Shown: positions 51,679 through 60,600, counted from the first letter of the stretch. The stretch: 64,000 nucleotides of DNA from Flavobacterium sp. 123 (GCF_003634825.1 NZ_RBXD01000001.1:828501-892500), one strand, 5' to 3'. Notes: generated by a model not told the origin, from the letters alone. Program-made: numbers and translations.

Positions 51679-52497
51679 TTACTTGCTACTCAAAACTTGC
51701 ACTTCATCTCCCACATTTAAAGAACCGTTTTGTACACCCAACAAATTTTGACCAAACAAGACTTTGTTCCCGACTTTTCTATATTTTGAAAGGGCTAATA
51801 GCGGATCTTTTCCCGATTTTTTACCTGATTCTTGATCAATTGTAATTACCACACAGCGTCCGCAGGGTTTTACTCCAAAAAAAGAAACCGTTCCAATCTT
51901 AATTTCTTTCCAAGATTCTTCTTCATAAGGTTTACCTCCTGTAAAAACAAAATTAGGACGAAACCGATTCATAGGAACTGCTGCAGTCAACCTCGAATTC
52001 AAATCCTCCAACGAAGCTTGCCCAATCACTAAAAAAGGATATCCATCCGAAAAAGAATTGATTTCATTTCCAGTAATAGCATATTTTGGACTCACTTTTC
52101 GATGACTATCTTCGGGCATGTAGACTAACCTTACTTTTAATCCCAGCATTTTTGTAAACCAATCATTTGCTTCTTTACTCACTTCATACGCTTCAATAAC
52201 ATCATCCCAAACGGTTACTCGAATCCTTTTCTCGATTTCGGAGAAAGATTGTAAAAGCGGAATTTGGATTTTATCTTCTTTAAACCGATGTGTAACAGAC
52301 AAGAAATCGCCCTCAATTTCCGTTTGAAAAAGAGCCATTTCTGGATGTTCTCGTTGCGACTGAAACAATCCGTTTTCATCAACTAACAACCAGCGTCTAT
52401 CGTGTTCTAAACCGCGATCCGTTACTAGTGCTTGCTGAAGTTTAATTCCGCCTAATGATTTTATTGGATAAATCCAGATTTCTGAAAGTTGGAGCAT
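51679..52497 (-). CDS. MOSC-domain protein (molybdenum-cofactor sulfurase/mARC-like)
   Basis: The protein has 272 residues. The N-terminal MOSC beta-barrel domain is ISEIWIYPIKSLGGIKLQQALVTDRGLEHDRRWLLVDE. The C-terminal MOSC domain shows NRFRPNFVFTGG, FFGVKPCGRCVVITIDQESG with the conserved cofactor Cys in PCGRC, and FGQNLLG. This organisation matches mARC-type or YcbX-like molybdenum enzymes, which reduce N-hydroxylated compounds; YcbX carries a ferredoxin domain that is absent here. No partner gene is adjacent. Confidence 0.9.
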   Translation of the reverse strand: MLQLSEIWIYPIKSLGGIKLQQALVTDRGLEHDRRWLLVDENGLFQSQREHPEMALFQTEIEGDFLSVTHRFKEDKIQIPLLQSFSEIEKRIRVTVWDDVIEAYEVSKEANDWFTKMLGLKVRLVYMPEDSHRKVSPKYAITGNEINSFSDGYPFLVIGQASLEDLNSRLTAAVPMNRFRPNFVFTGGKPYEEESWKEIKIGTVSFFGVKPCGRCVVITIDQESGKKSGKDPLLALSKYRKVGNKVLFGQNLLGVQNGSLNVGDEVQVLSSK

Positions 52498-52573
52498 AAA
52501 GTATTTTTTTCAAAATTAGTCAAAATAATAGTTAACCAAAATGAAATGAAGGCGTCAAAATTCCAAATTTAAA

Positions 52574-55099
52574 TTACAACTTACTATTTCGCAATCGAAG
52601 CGCATTCCCAATTACTGAAACCGAACTAAAACTCATGGCTAAAGCTGCAAGCATAGGTGAAAGTAAAATTCCAAAAACAGGATACAAAACACCCGCGGCA
52701 ATAGGAACACCCAATGCATTGTAAAAAAAGGCAAAAAATAAATTTTGCTTTATGTTTTTCATAACGGCCTGACTCAACATTTTAGCTTTTACAATGCCTT
52801 GTAAATCTCCTTTTACCAAAGTAATCTTAGCACTTTCAATAGCAACATCAGTTCCCGTTCCCATGGCAATTCCAATATCGGCTTGCGCCAAAGCTGGAGC
52901 ATCGTTTATCCCATCGCCCGCCATGGCAACAATTTTCCCTTCGGACTGTAAGCGTTTAATTTCCTTCAGTTTATCTTCCGGCAAACAACCTGATTTATAC
53001 GAACTCAAATGCAATGTTGACGCCACAGCTTTCGCCGTATTTTCGTTATCGCCAGTAAGCATAATCACTTCTACTCCTTGGCGCATCAGTTCTTTTATGG
53101 CTTCAACACTTGTTGTTTTTATAGCATCAGAAATTGACACAAATCCCACCGCAAGTCCGTCCACTGAAATGTAAGAAACTGTTTTTCCTAGTTTTTGCTC
53201 CGTAACTATTTTATTTTCAAGTTCCTCCGAAACGGAAACTTTTACTTGTTCCATTAATTTTTTGTTCCCAAGGGCTACTTTTTTATTTTCAACCGTACCA
53301 ATGACTCCTTTTCCGGAAATTGCTTCAAAATCCTTGACTGCGATTAATGAAACTCCTTTCGCTTTCGCAAAATTAACTACGGCTTGCGCCAAAGGATGCT
53401 CGCTATACTGATTTAAAGAGGCGATACTTTGCAACAGAGAATCTTCGTCATTATTTAAAGAAAATACTTTTTCAACCGAAGGTTTTCCTTCTGTGATTGT
53501 TCCTGTTTTATCTGTAATTAAAACATTTACTTTACTCATATTTTCCAATGCTTCAGCGTTTTTTATCAAAACTCCTGATTGTGCTCCTTTACCAACACCA
53601 ACCATTACGGACATAGGCGTAGCTAATCCCAAAGCGCAGGGACAAGCAATAATTAAAACAGCAATAGCATTAATTAATCCATAAACAAGTGCCGGTTCTG
53701 GGCCAAATTTTGCCCAAACAAAAAAAGTAACAACCGAAACAAAAACCACAATTGGCACAAAATACTTCGCTATTCTGTCTGCTAGTTTTTGGATTGGAGC
53801 TTTTGAACGACTGGCTGAATTAACCATTTGTATAATTTGCGAAAGCAAGGTTTCTGAACCAACTTTTTCGGCAATCATCACAAAAGATTTATTTCCATTA
53901 ATAGTTCCAGAACTAACGTTGTCTCCTGTTTTTTTATCAAGAGGAATAGGCTCCCCTGTAATCATCGATTCATCAATCGTGCTTTCGCCATCGGTTATTT
54001 TTCCATCGACAGGAATTTTATTTCCAGGTTTTACACGCAACAAATCGCCTTTCTTAATATCATGAATAGAAATTACCTTGTCCTTCCCATCAAGAACCAA
54101 AACCGCTTCGGTTGGTGCTAATTTCAACAATTCTTTTATAGCTCCACTGGTTTGACTGTGCGCCCTAGCTTCAAGTAATTGACCCAATAAAACCAAAGTC
54201 AATATTACTGTGGTGGCTTCAAAATAAAGTGAAACCATTCCGTTATGTGTTTTAAACTCTGCCGGGAAAATAGCTGGGAAAAACATCCCAAATAAACTAA
54301 ATAGAAAAGCAACTCCAGTTCCAATTCCAATGAGTGTAAACATGTTTAAATTCCATGTTATAATTGATTTCCAAGCACGAACAAAAAACATCCAACCTGC
54401 ATAGAAAACTACAGGAAGCGATAATAGCAATTGCACCCAATTCCAATTTTCAGTACTCAAAATTTTCATTAATGGATTATCGGGAATCATGTCTGACATG
54501 GCAATAATGAAAACAGGAACAGTACATAAAACTGCTATTTTCATTTTGCGTACCAAATCATTATACATCTTATTTTCTTCAGAATCGGTAGGCTCCATTG
54601 TTACTAAATCCATACCGCAAATGGGACACGAACCAGGACCATCTTTGATTACTTCGGGATGCATCGGGCAGGTATATTTTATTTTGATAGTAATTAATTC
54701 AGGAATTTTTTCTAAATTCATTCCACAAACCGGGCAACTTCCAGGTTTATCATATACTTTTTCGCCTTCACAATGCATAGGGCAATAGTATTTACCCCTA
54801 GCATCATCTGCAAAGACTACATTTTCGATAGCATCTTGTTTTTTAGAGCCGCAACAGGATTTTGTTTCGGGCTTATCAGTAGGAGACTCTGAATTATTGA
54901 TTGTTATTGTATATTTTCCAGCTGCTGATAATGCATCTTGCAATTGAGCAATTGGAATATGTTTTTTCATTTTTAAAGTAGCTATTGGTGGTTGCAAAGA
55001 AACATTTGCTTCAATTCCTTCTATAGCATTTAAGGTTTTTTCAACTTTTGAGCGACAACCGTCGCAACTCATTCCAGTTATTATATAGGTATGTTCCAT
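52574..55099 (-). CDS. copA: Copper-translocating P1B-type ATPase
   Basis: This inner-membrane Cu(I) exporter has 841 residues. An N-terminal HMA domain (GMSCDGC) is followed by a CCG motif and two heavy-metal-binding domains, each CPMH...GSCPxCGM (about residues 108-135 and 149-177), unusual relative to plain CopA but common in Bacteroidota and SilP/CopF-like pumps. Eight transmembrane helices follow. Motifs: TGE in the actuator domain (ESMITGEPIP), CPC in IACPCALGLATP, phosphorylation DKTGTITEG, SEHPLAQ and GDGINDAPALA. Complete. It forms a copper block with the two small Cys-containing proteins upstream on the same strand. Confidence 0.95.
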   Translation of the reverse strand: MEHTYIITGMSCDGCRSKVEKTLNAIEGIEANVSLQPPIATLKMKKHIPIAQLQDALSAAGKYTITINNSESPTDKPETKSCCGSKKQDAIENVVFADDARGKYYCPMHCEGEKVYDKPGSCPVCGMNLEKIPELITIKIKYTCPMHPEVIKDGPGSCPICGMDLVTMEPTDSEENKMYNDLVRKMKIAVLCTVPVFIIAMSDMIPDNPLMKILSTENWNWVQLLLSLPVVFYAGWMFFVRAWKSIITWNLNMFTLIGIGTGVAFLFSLFGMFFPAIFPAEFKTHNGMVSLYFEATTVILTLVLLGQLLEARAHSQTSGAIKELLKLAPTEAVLVLDGKDKVISIHDIKKGDLLRVKPGNKIPVDGKITDGESTIDESMITGEPIPLDKKTGDNVSSGTINGNKSFVMIAEKVGSETLLSQIIQMVNSASRSKAPIQKLADRIAKYFVPIVVFVSVVTFFVWAKFGPEPALVYGLINAIAVLIIACPCALGLATPMSVMVGVGKGAQSGVLIKNAEALENMSKVNVLITDKTGTITEGKPSVEKVFSLNNDEDSLLQSIASLNQYSEHPLAQAVVNFAKAKGVSLIAVKDFEAISGKGVIGTVENKKVALGNKKLMEQVKVSVSEELENKIVTEQKLGKTVSYISVDGLAVGFVSISDAIKTTSVEAIKELMRQGVEVIMLTGDNENTAKAVASTLHLSSYKSGCLPEDKLKEIKRLQSEGKIVAMAGDGINDAPALAQADIGIAMGTGTDVAIESAKITLVKGDLQGIVKAKMLSQAVMKNIKQNLFFAFFYNALGVPIAAGVLYPVFGILLSPMLAALAMSFSSVSVIGNALRLRNSKL

Positions 55100-55111
55100 A
55101 TTAAAATAAAA

Positions 55112-55145
55112 AAAAATCGGCTCTGAATATTTACAGAGCCGATTT
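55112..55145. terminator. Terminator between copA and the metal-binding protein gene
   Basis: AAATCGGCTCTG, loop, CAGAGCCGATTT with a T-run on the minus strand. It ends the upstream 55156-55545 message, so copA probably has separate or read-through expression. Confidence 0.82.
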
Positions 55146-55155
55146 AATACACTTT

Positions 55156-55545
55156 TTAATGTTCATCTTTCATGTCATGTTTCATATCATGTTTCATATC
55201 ATGCTTCATATCGCCTTCTTTCATGCTCATTTTCATTCCACATTTAGAACATTTACCTGGTTTATCAGAAGTGGTTCCGTCCATTTTACAAATATATTTT
55301 GCTTCGGTCGTTTTTTTCATCTGACTTCCTTTTATAGCAGTATTATGTTTTAACTCTGTTTTTTTTACTAATTCCATTCCACATTTACCACATTTACCTT
55401 CTTTGTCACTCATTTCTTTTGGGTGCATTGGACAGGTATACATTGTTTTTTGAGCTTCTTTTTTAGTGATTTTTTGTGTCTCTTGTGCTGACAAAGCTGA
55501 ACTTACGGCTAAGAATACGCTTAGTACGATAATCATTTTTTTCAT
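55156..55545 (-). CDS. Periplasmic heavy-metal-binding protein, Met/His-rich tail
   Basis: The protein has 129 residues. The signal peptide is MKKMIIVLSVFLAVSSALSAQ. Two heavy-metal-binding modules follow: YTCPMHPKEMSDKEGKCGKCGMEL and YICKMDGTTSDKPGKCSKCGMKM. The tail is a four-fold MKHD repeat ending DEH, ideal for Cu or Ag coordination through Met, His and Asp. It shares the CPMH/KCGM motif with the two modules in copA next door. A periplasmic metal-sequestering or chaperone function is inferred. Confidence 0.85.
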   Translation of the reverse strand: MKKMIIVLSVFLAVSSALSAQETQKITKKEAQKTMYTCPMHPKEMSDKEGKCGKCGMELVKKTELKHNTAIKGSQMKKTTEAKYICKMDGTTSDKPGKCSKCGMKMSMKEGDMKHDMKHDMKHDMKDEH

Positions 55546-55712
55546 TTTTACGAATTTTATTAATTATACATTTGCTTGGCACTACTATTCTTCAACAAAA
55601 ATAGGTGCTCGGTTTTTATTAAATTACTGTTGTTATTTTAAACTTGCTTCTTGATTAATTGTTTCCTTTCAAAAACCTCAAAAAGACATATTTATGGCTA
55701 TTCAAAAAACAT

Positions 55713-56069
55713 TTATGCTATTTTAGGAATAACCCAAATAGAACTATAACCGGAAGAAATGGTTGTTTTTGAATAATAAAAATTTTGTTTCTCAATCCAA
55801 ACAAGATTGACTTTTATATCCATAGGGATGGGCTGAATAACCCCAAAATGAAATATTGAAGATGTGGTTGAATGATTGCATTTACCAGTACAACCGCTGT
55901 TTTGCTTGGTACTCGAATTATCGTGAGTTTTACAACAAGATTTCGATTCAGAAGAAGACACTTTGTTACAACCCATATTTTCTACTTTCATAGTACATGC
56001 AATGGTTTCATTTGGCACTAAAAAGAGACCAAATAGCAACATTAGTAATATGAAAAAATTTCGAGTCAT
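55713..56069 (-). CDS. Small secreted Cys-rich protein of the copper block, function unknown
   Basis: The protein has 118 residues. The signal peptide is MTRNFFILLMLLFGLFLVPNETIA. The mature part has eight Cys residues in the first half: CTMKVENMGCNK, SCCKTHD and SGCTGKCNHS. The C-terminal half (FHFGVIQPIPMDIKVNLVWIEKQNF) is hydrophobic and lacks Cys. I do not recognise a named family. The Cys/His spacing and position beside copA suggest metal binding. A 167-base gap separates it from the gene at 55156-55545. Confidence 0.72.
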   Translation of the reverse strand: MTRNFFILLMLLFGLFLVPNETIACTMKVENMGCNKVSSSESKSCCKTHDNSSTKQNSGCTGKCNHSTTSSIFHFGVIQPIPMDIKVNLVWIEKQNFYYSKTTISSGYSSIWVIPKIA

Positions 56070-56148
56070 TTATATCTTTATTGGTTATAAATTTACGAAA
56101 TTATCGATTTGAAACCGTTATAAAACTGTTAAATTAAAAAAGATATTC

Positions 56149-56493
56149 TTACTTTTTATCTCCAATTATACCATTCATAATTGATTGTGAAAGCGACAAT
56201 ATTATACTAAACAAAAGGGCTGTCCAAAAAGAATCAACACTAAATCCTCCCACAATTTTAGTACACAATAGTATTATCAAAGCATTAATAACCAACAAAA
56301 ACAAACCGAAAGTAACAATGGTAAACGGCAATGTAAGCAGTACCATTATAGGTTTTATAAATATATTTAACAACCCTAAAACAAGCGCAACAATAATTGA
56401 AGTTGTAAATCCGGCAACATGAACACCAGGCATAAAGTGAGCAATAAACAAAACTAGGGCAGCTGTGACAAGAATTCTGAATACTAATTTCAT
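56149..56493 (-). CDS. Phage holin family 4 / YvlD-like small membrane protein
   Basis: The protein has 114 residues and four predicted transmembrane helices in sequence: LVFRILVTAALVLFIAHFMPGV, IIVALVLGLLNIFIKPIMVLL, ITVFGLFLLVINALIILL-type and FWTALLFSIILSLSQSIMNGI. This is the holin_4/YvlD superfamily; the conserved N-x-x-I-K-P motif is NIFIKPIM. Despite the name it is a chromosomal housekeeping membrane protein with no phage genes nearby. The physiological role is unclear. Confidence 0.87.
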   Translation of the reverse strand: MKLVFRILVTAALVLFIAHFMPGVHVAGFTTSIIVALVLGLLNIFIKPIMVLLTLPFTIVTFGLFLLVINALIILLCTKIVGGFSVDSFWTALLFSIILSLSQSIMNGIIGDKK

Positions 56494-56542
56494 AGGAATC
56501 TTTTTTAAAATTTATTAAATGTAGTTAAAAATCCAATAATTT

Positions 56543-57310
56543 TTAATCTGCTTTTAAAAAATTACTACTCAATTCATAAAACAAAGATGGGTTTTCGGCA
56601 TGAAGCCAATGTCCAACATTAGGAATTGTTTGGATAGTTGAATTAGGAAAATGATGTTTTATGTTTTCAAAATCAGCCTCTAAAATATAATTCGAATTTC
56701 CTCCTCTAATAAAAAGTGTAGGTTTAGTTGAAATATTATCATCCGGCAATGGCGTTCCTATTTGTTCAATTTTTTTATTGAAAACGGCTAAATTAAATCG
56801 GAAAGCTAATTGCCCCGGTTCTTGCCAATAAAGGTTTTTCATCAAAAATTGTCGAGTCCCAAAATCAGCTATATATTCAGATAAGGTTTCTTCAACTGCA
56901 TTTCGACTTGGCTTTGCAGAAAAATCAACTGCATTTAATCCCGCTAAAATATCCTGATGATGTGGCGCATAAAATTTAGGTCCAATATCCGCAACAATAA
57001 CTTTATCAACCCATTCTGGATATGTTGTAGCAAAAAGCATTGCTACTTTCCCTCCCATAGAATGTCCAATAATATTAATGTCTTTCAGATTATGATATTC
57101 ACAATATTCGAATACATCTTGAACCATTAAGTCGTAACTAAACTCTTCTGAATGGAAACTTCGTCCGTGATTACGCAAATCCAGTAAATGCACTTGAAAG
57201 CCATCAGAGGCAAATTGCGCCCCAAGAGTTTTCCAATTATCTGACATTCCTAGAAATCCATGAATGATTAAAAGTGGTTTACCAGAACCTTCTATTTTTG
57301 AATAAATCAT
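56543..57310 (-). CDS. Alpha/beta-fold hydrolase (YbfF-like esterase)
   Basis: The protein has 255 residues. LLIIHGFLGMSDNWKTLGAQF gives the oxyanion loop. DLRNHGRSFHSEEFSYDLMVQDV is typical of YbfF-type acyl esterases. The nucleophile Ser is in IIGHSMGGKVAM, the Asp is in the LFIRGGNSNYI region and the His is in VGHWLHAE. It starts 1 base after the pdxJ stop codon (TAA-A-ATG), so the two genes are translationally coupled in Bacteroidota fashion. The substrate is unknown. Confidence 0.9.
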   Translation of the reverse strand: MIYSKIEGSGKPLLIIHGFLGMSDNWKTLGAQFASDGFQVHLLDLRNHGRSFHSEEFSYDLMVQDVFEYCEYHNLKDINIIGHSMGGKVAMLFATTYPEWVDKVIVADIGPKFYAPHHQDILAGLNAVDFSAKPSRNAVEETLSEYIADFGTRQFLMKNLYWQEPGQLAFRFNLAVFNKKIEQIGTPLPDDNISTKPTLFIRGGNSNYILEADFENIKHHFPNSTIQTIPNVGHWLHAENPSLFYELSSNFLKAD

Positions 57311-57311
57311 T

Positions 57312-58025
57312 TTATTTTAATTTTTGCAAATACATATTAACCACATTGTCCAATCCAAGATAAATAGCTTCTGATATTAAGGCATGCCCTATGGAAACCT
57401 CCAATAATCCTGGGATATTTTGGTTGAAAAACTGAATATTATCTAGACTTAAATCATGTCCTGCATTAATTCCTAGTCCAAGTTCATTTGCTAATATTGC
57501 TGATTTCACATACGGATCAATTCCTCTTTCGTTACCTAATCCATATTCATGTGCAAAAGCTTCTGTGTACAATTCAATTCTTTCGGTTCCAATTTTTTTA
57601 GCTCCTTCAATCATTTCGAGAACAGGATCTACAAAAATAGAAGTCCGAATTCCGTTTCGTTGAAATTCTTGAATTATTTCAGTTAAATACGCCTCGTTTT
57701 TTACGGTATCCCAACCCGCATTTGAAGTTATTGCATCAACAGCATCAGGAACAAGGGTAACTTGAGTAGGTTTTATTTCGAGAACAAGATCCATAAAACT
57801 TTTTTCTGGATTGCCTTCAATATTGTATTCCGTGTAAACAATAGCTTTCAAATCGCGCGCATCTTGATAGCGAATATGTCTTTCATCAGGACGCGGATGA
57901 ATTGTAATTCCTTGTCCTCCAAATTTTTGAATATCGGCTGCTACTTTTAGTAAATCAGGAACATTCCCACCGCGAGCGTTTCTTAAAGTTGCAATTTTAT
58001 TGATATTTACACTTAACTTTGTCAT
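57312..58025 (-). CDS. pdxJ: Pyridoxine 5'-phosphate synthase
   Basis: PdxJ condenses 1-deoxyxylulose 5-phosphate with 3-amino-2-oxopropyl phosphate to pyridoxine 5'-phosphate (DXP-dependent vitamin B6 route). The protein has 237 residues from ATG 58025. Motifs: LSVNINKIATLRNARGGNVPDLL, the catalytic GITIHPRPDERHI, VTLVPDAVDAITSN, ISIFVDP-type strand TSIFVDPV, ELYTEAFA, and the phosphate site GINAGHDLSLDN plus EVSIGHALIS. The in-frame extension to 58214 overlaps the divergent promoter region and is rejected. It is first in an operon with the esterase gene. Confidence 0.95.
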   Translation of the reverse strand: MTKLSVNINKIATLRNARGGNVPDLLKVAADIQKFGGQGITIHPRPDERHIRYQDARDLKAIVYTEYNIEGNPEKSFMDLVLEIKPTQVTLVPDAVDAITSNAGWDTVKNEAYLTEIIQEFQRNGIRTSIFVDPVLEMIEGAKKIGTERIELYTEAFAHEYGLGNERGIDPYVKSAILANELGLGINAGHDLSLDNIQFFNQNIPGLLEVSIGHALISEAIYLGLDNVVNMYLQKLK

Positions 58026-58065
58026 ATAAACTGATATTGATTTTGATAAAACTATTTTATGGGAG

Positions 58066-58073
58066 CAAAAATA
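58066..58073 (-). promoter_or_regulatory. -7 box of pdxJ
   Basis: The minus strand reads TATTTTTG, 40 bases upstream of the pdxJ ATG. It supports the shorter start. Confidence 0.45.
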
Positions 58074-58099
58074 CAAAGTAAAACTTAGGAGTTTTTGCT

Positions 58100-58107
58100 T
58101 ATTTTTG
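58100..58107 (+). promoter_or_regulatory. -7 box of the CBS-protein gene
   Basis: TATTTTTG fits TAnnTTTG, 32 bases upstream of the ATG at 58140, in the divergent pdxJ/CBS intergenic region. Confidence 0.45.
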
Positions 58108-58139
58108 ATTATTTTGCATGAAATATCGCTGATTGATTT

Positions 58140-58799
58140 ATGACAGAAATTACAAACTATATTACCAATGATTTTAGAGCTATTGACAGTCAAGAAACTA
58201 TCGCGGCTGCTCAAGAGTTTTTTATAGATTTACACTTTTCACACTTTCCAATTGTTGAAGAGGGAATTTATATTGGTAGTATTGCTGCGGATGATTTAGA
58301 GACTTTTGATACGGATAAAAAAGTTGGTGATTATAAATATACTTTGGAACATTTTTTTGCTAGATCAAATATGATTTGGTTAGATGTTTTGGAAGTTTTT
58401 GCCAAAAACCACACAAATTTAGTCCCTGTTTTAGATGAAACCAATAAATACGTTGGTTATTATGAGATAGAGGATATCATGAAATTTTTTCATGAAACGC
58501 CTTTTCTAAAAGAAGCCGGAGGAATTATTATCATCAAAAAAGGAATTTTGGACTATTCCATGAGCCAAATTACTCAAATTATTGAAAGTAATAACGGAAA
58601 ACTTCTAGGCTTATTCATATCCGATTCTGACGCTGAAAGCATAGAAGTTACTATCAAAATAAGTTTGGGCGCTATGAATGAAATCATTCAGACTTTTAGA
58701 AGGTATAATTATGAAATTGTATCCGAACATCATGAAGATAATTATATAAACAACTTAAAAGAGCGTTCTGATTATTTAGACAAATACTTAAATATATAG
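58140..58799 (+). CDS. CBS-domain pair protein
   Basis: The protein has 219 residues. A CBS pair occupies about 1-122: ITNYITNDFRAIDSQETIAAAQEFFIDLHFSHFPIVEEGIYIGSIAADDLE, then SNMIWLDVLEVFAKNHTNLVPVLDETNKYVGYYEIEDI. An ACT-like or regulatory C-terminal part follows (ISDSDAESIEVTIKISLGAMNEIIQTFRRYNYEIV). CBS pairs bind adenosyl ligands such as AMP, ATP or SAM. It lies 53 bases upstream of nadK and the order is conserved in Bacteroidota, suggesting a link to NAD(P) metabolism or the downstream envelope genes (inference). Confidence 0.88.
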   Translation: MTEITNYITNDFRAIDSQETIAAAQEFFIDLHFSHFPIVEEGIYIGSIAADDLETFDTDKKVGDYKYTLEHFFARSNMIWLDVLEVFAKNHTNLVPVLDETNKYVGYYEIEDIMKFFHETPFLKEAGGIIIIKKGILDYSMSQITQIIESNNGKLLGLFISDSDAESIEVTIKISLGAMNEIIQTFRRYNYEIVSEHHEDNYINNLKERSDYLDKYLNI

Positions 58800-58852
58800 T
58801 TCATCGTTTATTTTTAGAATAAGTCACGGAGCAATTAACCAACAAAACACTA

Positions 58853-59737
58853 ATGAAAGTAGCTATATACGGACAGTATTACCTTGTAAGTACAGAACCA
58901 ATTATAAAAGATATTTTTGTTTTTTTCAACAAGAACAATGTTGAGATGGTTATTGAAGCGGAATTTCTAAAGATGCTTTATGAGAAAAAAATCATCCATG
59001 AAAAATACAATACATTCTCATCACACAAGGAACTAGACAAGAGTTTTGATATGCTTATCAGTATTGGTGGAGACGGAACCATCCTGAGAGCAGCCACATT
59101 AGTTAGAGATTCTGGTGTACCTATATTAGGTATAAATGCTGGCAGACTGGGTTTCTTAGCTACGGTTCAAAAAGAAAACATTGAGGAGTTTATGCAATTT
59201 ATAATTGAGAAAAAATTCACAACCTCTGAAAGATCGTTATTAAGTTTATCTTGTTCTCCTGAAAATGAAGCATTTAACGACATCAATTTTGCTATGAATG
59301 AAATTTCAGTTAGCAGAAAAGACACCACTTCGATGATTACCATTGAAACCTATTTAAATGAGGAATTTTTGACTTCCTATTGGGCAGATGGACTTATTGT
59401 TTCAACTCCTACAGGATCTACAGGTTATTCTTTGAGTTGCGGAGGCCCTATTTTGACGCCCACCGTAAAAAGTTTAGTCATAACTCCTATTGCTCCACAC
59501 AACCTGAATGCAAGACCACTAGTAGTTCCTGATGAAACCGAAATTAAATTAAAAGTCTCAGGACGTGAAGAACAATATTTAGTTTCTTTAGATTCAAGAG
59601 TAGCATCGGTTAAGAACGAATCCATTCTTACCATCAGAAAAACTCCATTTCATATCAATATGGTAGAAATTCCAGAAGAAACATTTTTAAAAACACTTCG
59701 TAACAAATTACTCTGGGGAGAGGACAAAAGAAATTAA
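58853..59737 (+). CDS. nadK: NAD kinase
   Basis: NadK phosphorylates NAD+ to NADP+ with ATP. The protein has 294 residues. The hallmark GGDGT is at residues 72-76 (SIGGDGTILRAA). GINAGRLGFLA, SVSRKDTTSMITIETYLNE, TPTGSTGYSLSCGGPI, TPIAPHNLNARPLVVP and the C-terminal beta-rich domain all follow the family. Complete length. Likely co-transcribed with the CBS gene. Confidence 0.96.
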   Translation: MKVAIYGQYYLVSTEPIIKDIFVFFNKNNVEMVIEAEFLKMLYEKKIIHEKYNTFSSHKELDKSFDMLISIGGDGTILRAATLVRDSGVPILGINAGRLGFLATVQKENIEEFMQFIIEKKFTTSERSLLSLSCSPENEAFNDINFAMNEISVSRKDTTSMITIETYLNEEFLTSYWADGLIVSTPTGSTGYSLSCGGPILTPTVKSLVITPIAPHNLNARPLVVPDETEIKLKVSGREEQYLVSLDSRVASVKNESILTIRKTPFHINMVEIPEETFLKTLRNKLLWGEDKRN

Positions 59738-59883
59738 ATTTTTATTCAAACTCAAATCATACGAATAGTACTATTTTTTCCGTTTTAGCTAAATCTACAA
59801 CCAGTCAAACGGTAATTAATTGATTCTACATTCAAAAAAAGCCATATTTAGTATATTGGACATTGAATCGTATTGATAATTAT

Positions 59884-59891
59884 TATATTTG
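59884..59891 (+). promoter_or_regulatory. Promoter of the porG-uppS-bamA operon
   Basis: TATATTTG fits TAnnTTTG, with TTG at 59863-59865 giving an 18-base spacer, close to the Flavobacterium consensus. It lies 18 bases upstream of the porG ATG. Confidence 0.6.
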
Positions 59892-59909
59892 CACGCAATT
59901 TTTACTTAA

Positions 59910-60596
59910 ATGAATAAAGTTTATCTTCTGTTATCTTGTTTATTCCCACTATTAGCCACCCATGCTCAGATTCATGAAATTGGTGTGTTTCTTGGTGGAA
60001 GTAATTTTGTGGGAGATGTTGGCGCAACTACCTATATTTCACCAAATGAACCGGCAATAGGTTTGCTATACAAATGGAACAAAAGCCCAAGACATGCCTA
60101 CAGATTTTCATACACACAGTCAAAAATTGGGGCCAATGACCTTGATTCTAAAGAAATTGGAAGAAATCAAAGAGGGTATGCTTTTGAAAATAATATAAAA
60201 GAATTTTCTGCAGGTTTAGAATTCAATTTTTTCGACTTTAATCTTCATCATAAACAAGAAAAAAAATTCACTCCATATGTTTATTCCGGATTGAGTTATG
60301 TCAAATATGACGGTCTATTTATAGTTAACGGAAGAACAAATCAGGATGCTAGTCATAAAACTTTAGCAATACCGATAATTTTAGGTGTGAAATCAAATAT
60401 AACTTCTAATTTTGTTTTAGGTTTAGAGGTTGGAGCAAGATACACTTTTGCAGATGACATCGACGGAAGTAATCCAACAAATGAGAATTTACAAAGCTTC
60501 CAGTTTGGAAACCTAAATAATAATGACTGGTATGTTTTTTCGGGACTTACCTTAACCTATACCTTTGGTATGAAACCTTGTTATTGTGCAGAATAA
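59910..60596 (+). CDS. porG: Type IX secretion outer-membrane protein PorG (DUF6089)
   Basis: The protein has 228 residues. The signal peptide is MNKVYLLLSCLFPLLATHA. An eight-stranded-like outer-membrane barrel follows: IHEIGVFLGGSNFVGDVGATTYISPN, AIGLLYKWNKSPRHAYRFSYTQ, FSAGLEFNFFDFNLHH, FTPYVYSGLSYVKY, and a final strand ending in Phe-Gly-Met-Lys-Pro-Cys-Tyr-Cys. The DUF6089/PorG identity is supported by gene order: in Porphyromonas gingivalis porG also precedes the isoprenyl transferase and BamA genes. PorG works with PorK/PorN in the T9SS periplasmic ring (family knowledge). It is coupled to uppS by a 4-base gap. Confidence 0.85.
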   Translation: MNKVYLLLSCLFPLLATHAQIHEIGVFLGGSNFVGDVGATTYISPNEPAIGLLYKWNKSPRHAYRFSYTQSKIGANDLDSKEIGRNQRGYAFENNIKEFSAGLEFNFFDFNLHHKQEKKFTPYVYSGLSYVKYDGLFIVNGRTNQDASHKTLAIPIILGVKSNITSNFVLGLEVGARYTFADDIDGSNPTNENLQSFQFGNLNNNDWYVFSGLTLTYTFGMKPCYCAE

Positions 60597-60600
60597 AAAA

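Noticed and set aside
56149..56493. Prophage marker (holin name)
   Set aside because: The 'phage holin family 4' label is historical. No terminase, portal, lysin or integrase lies nearby, and neighbours are housekeeping genes.
58026..58214. N-terminal extension of pdxJ
   Set aside because: The extra 63 residues cover the divergent promoter region and precede the conserved MTKLSVNINKI start.
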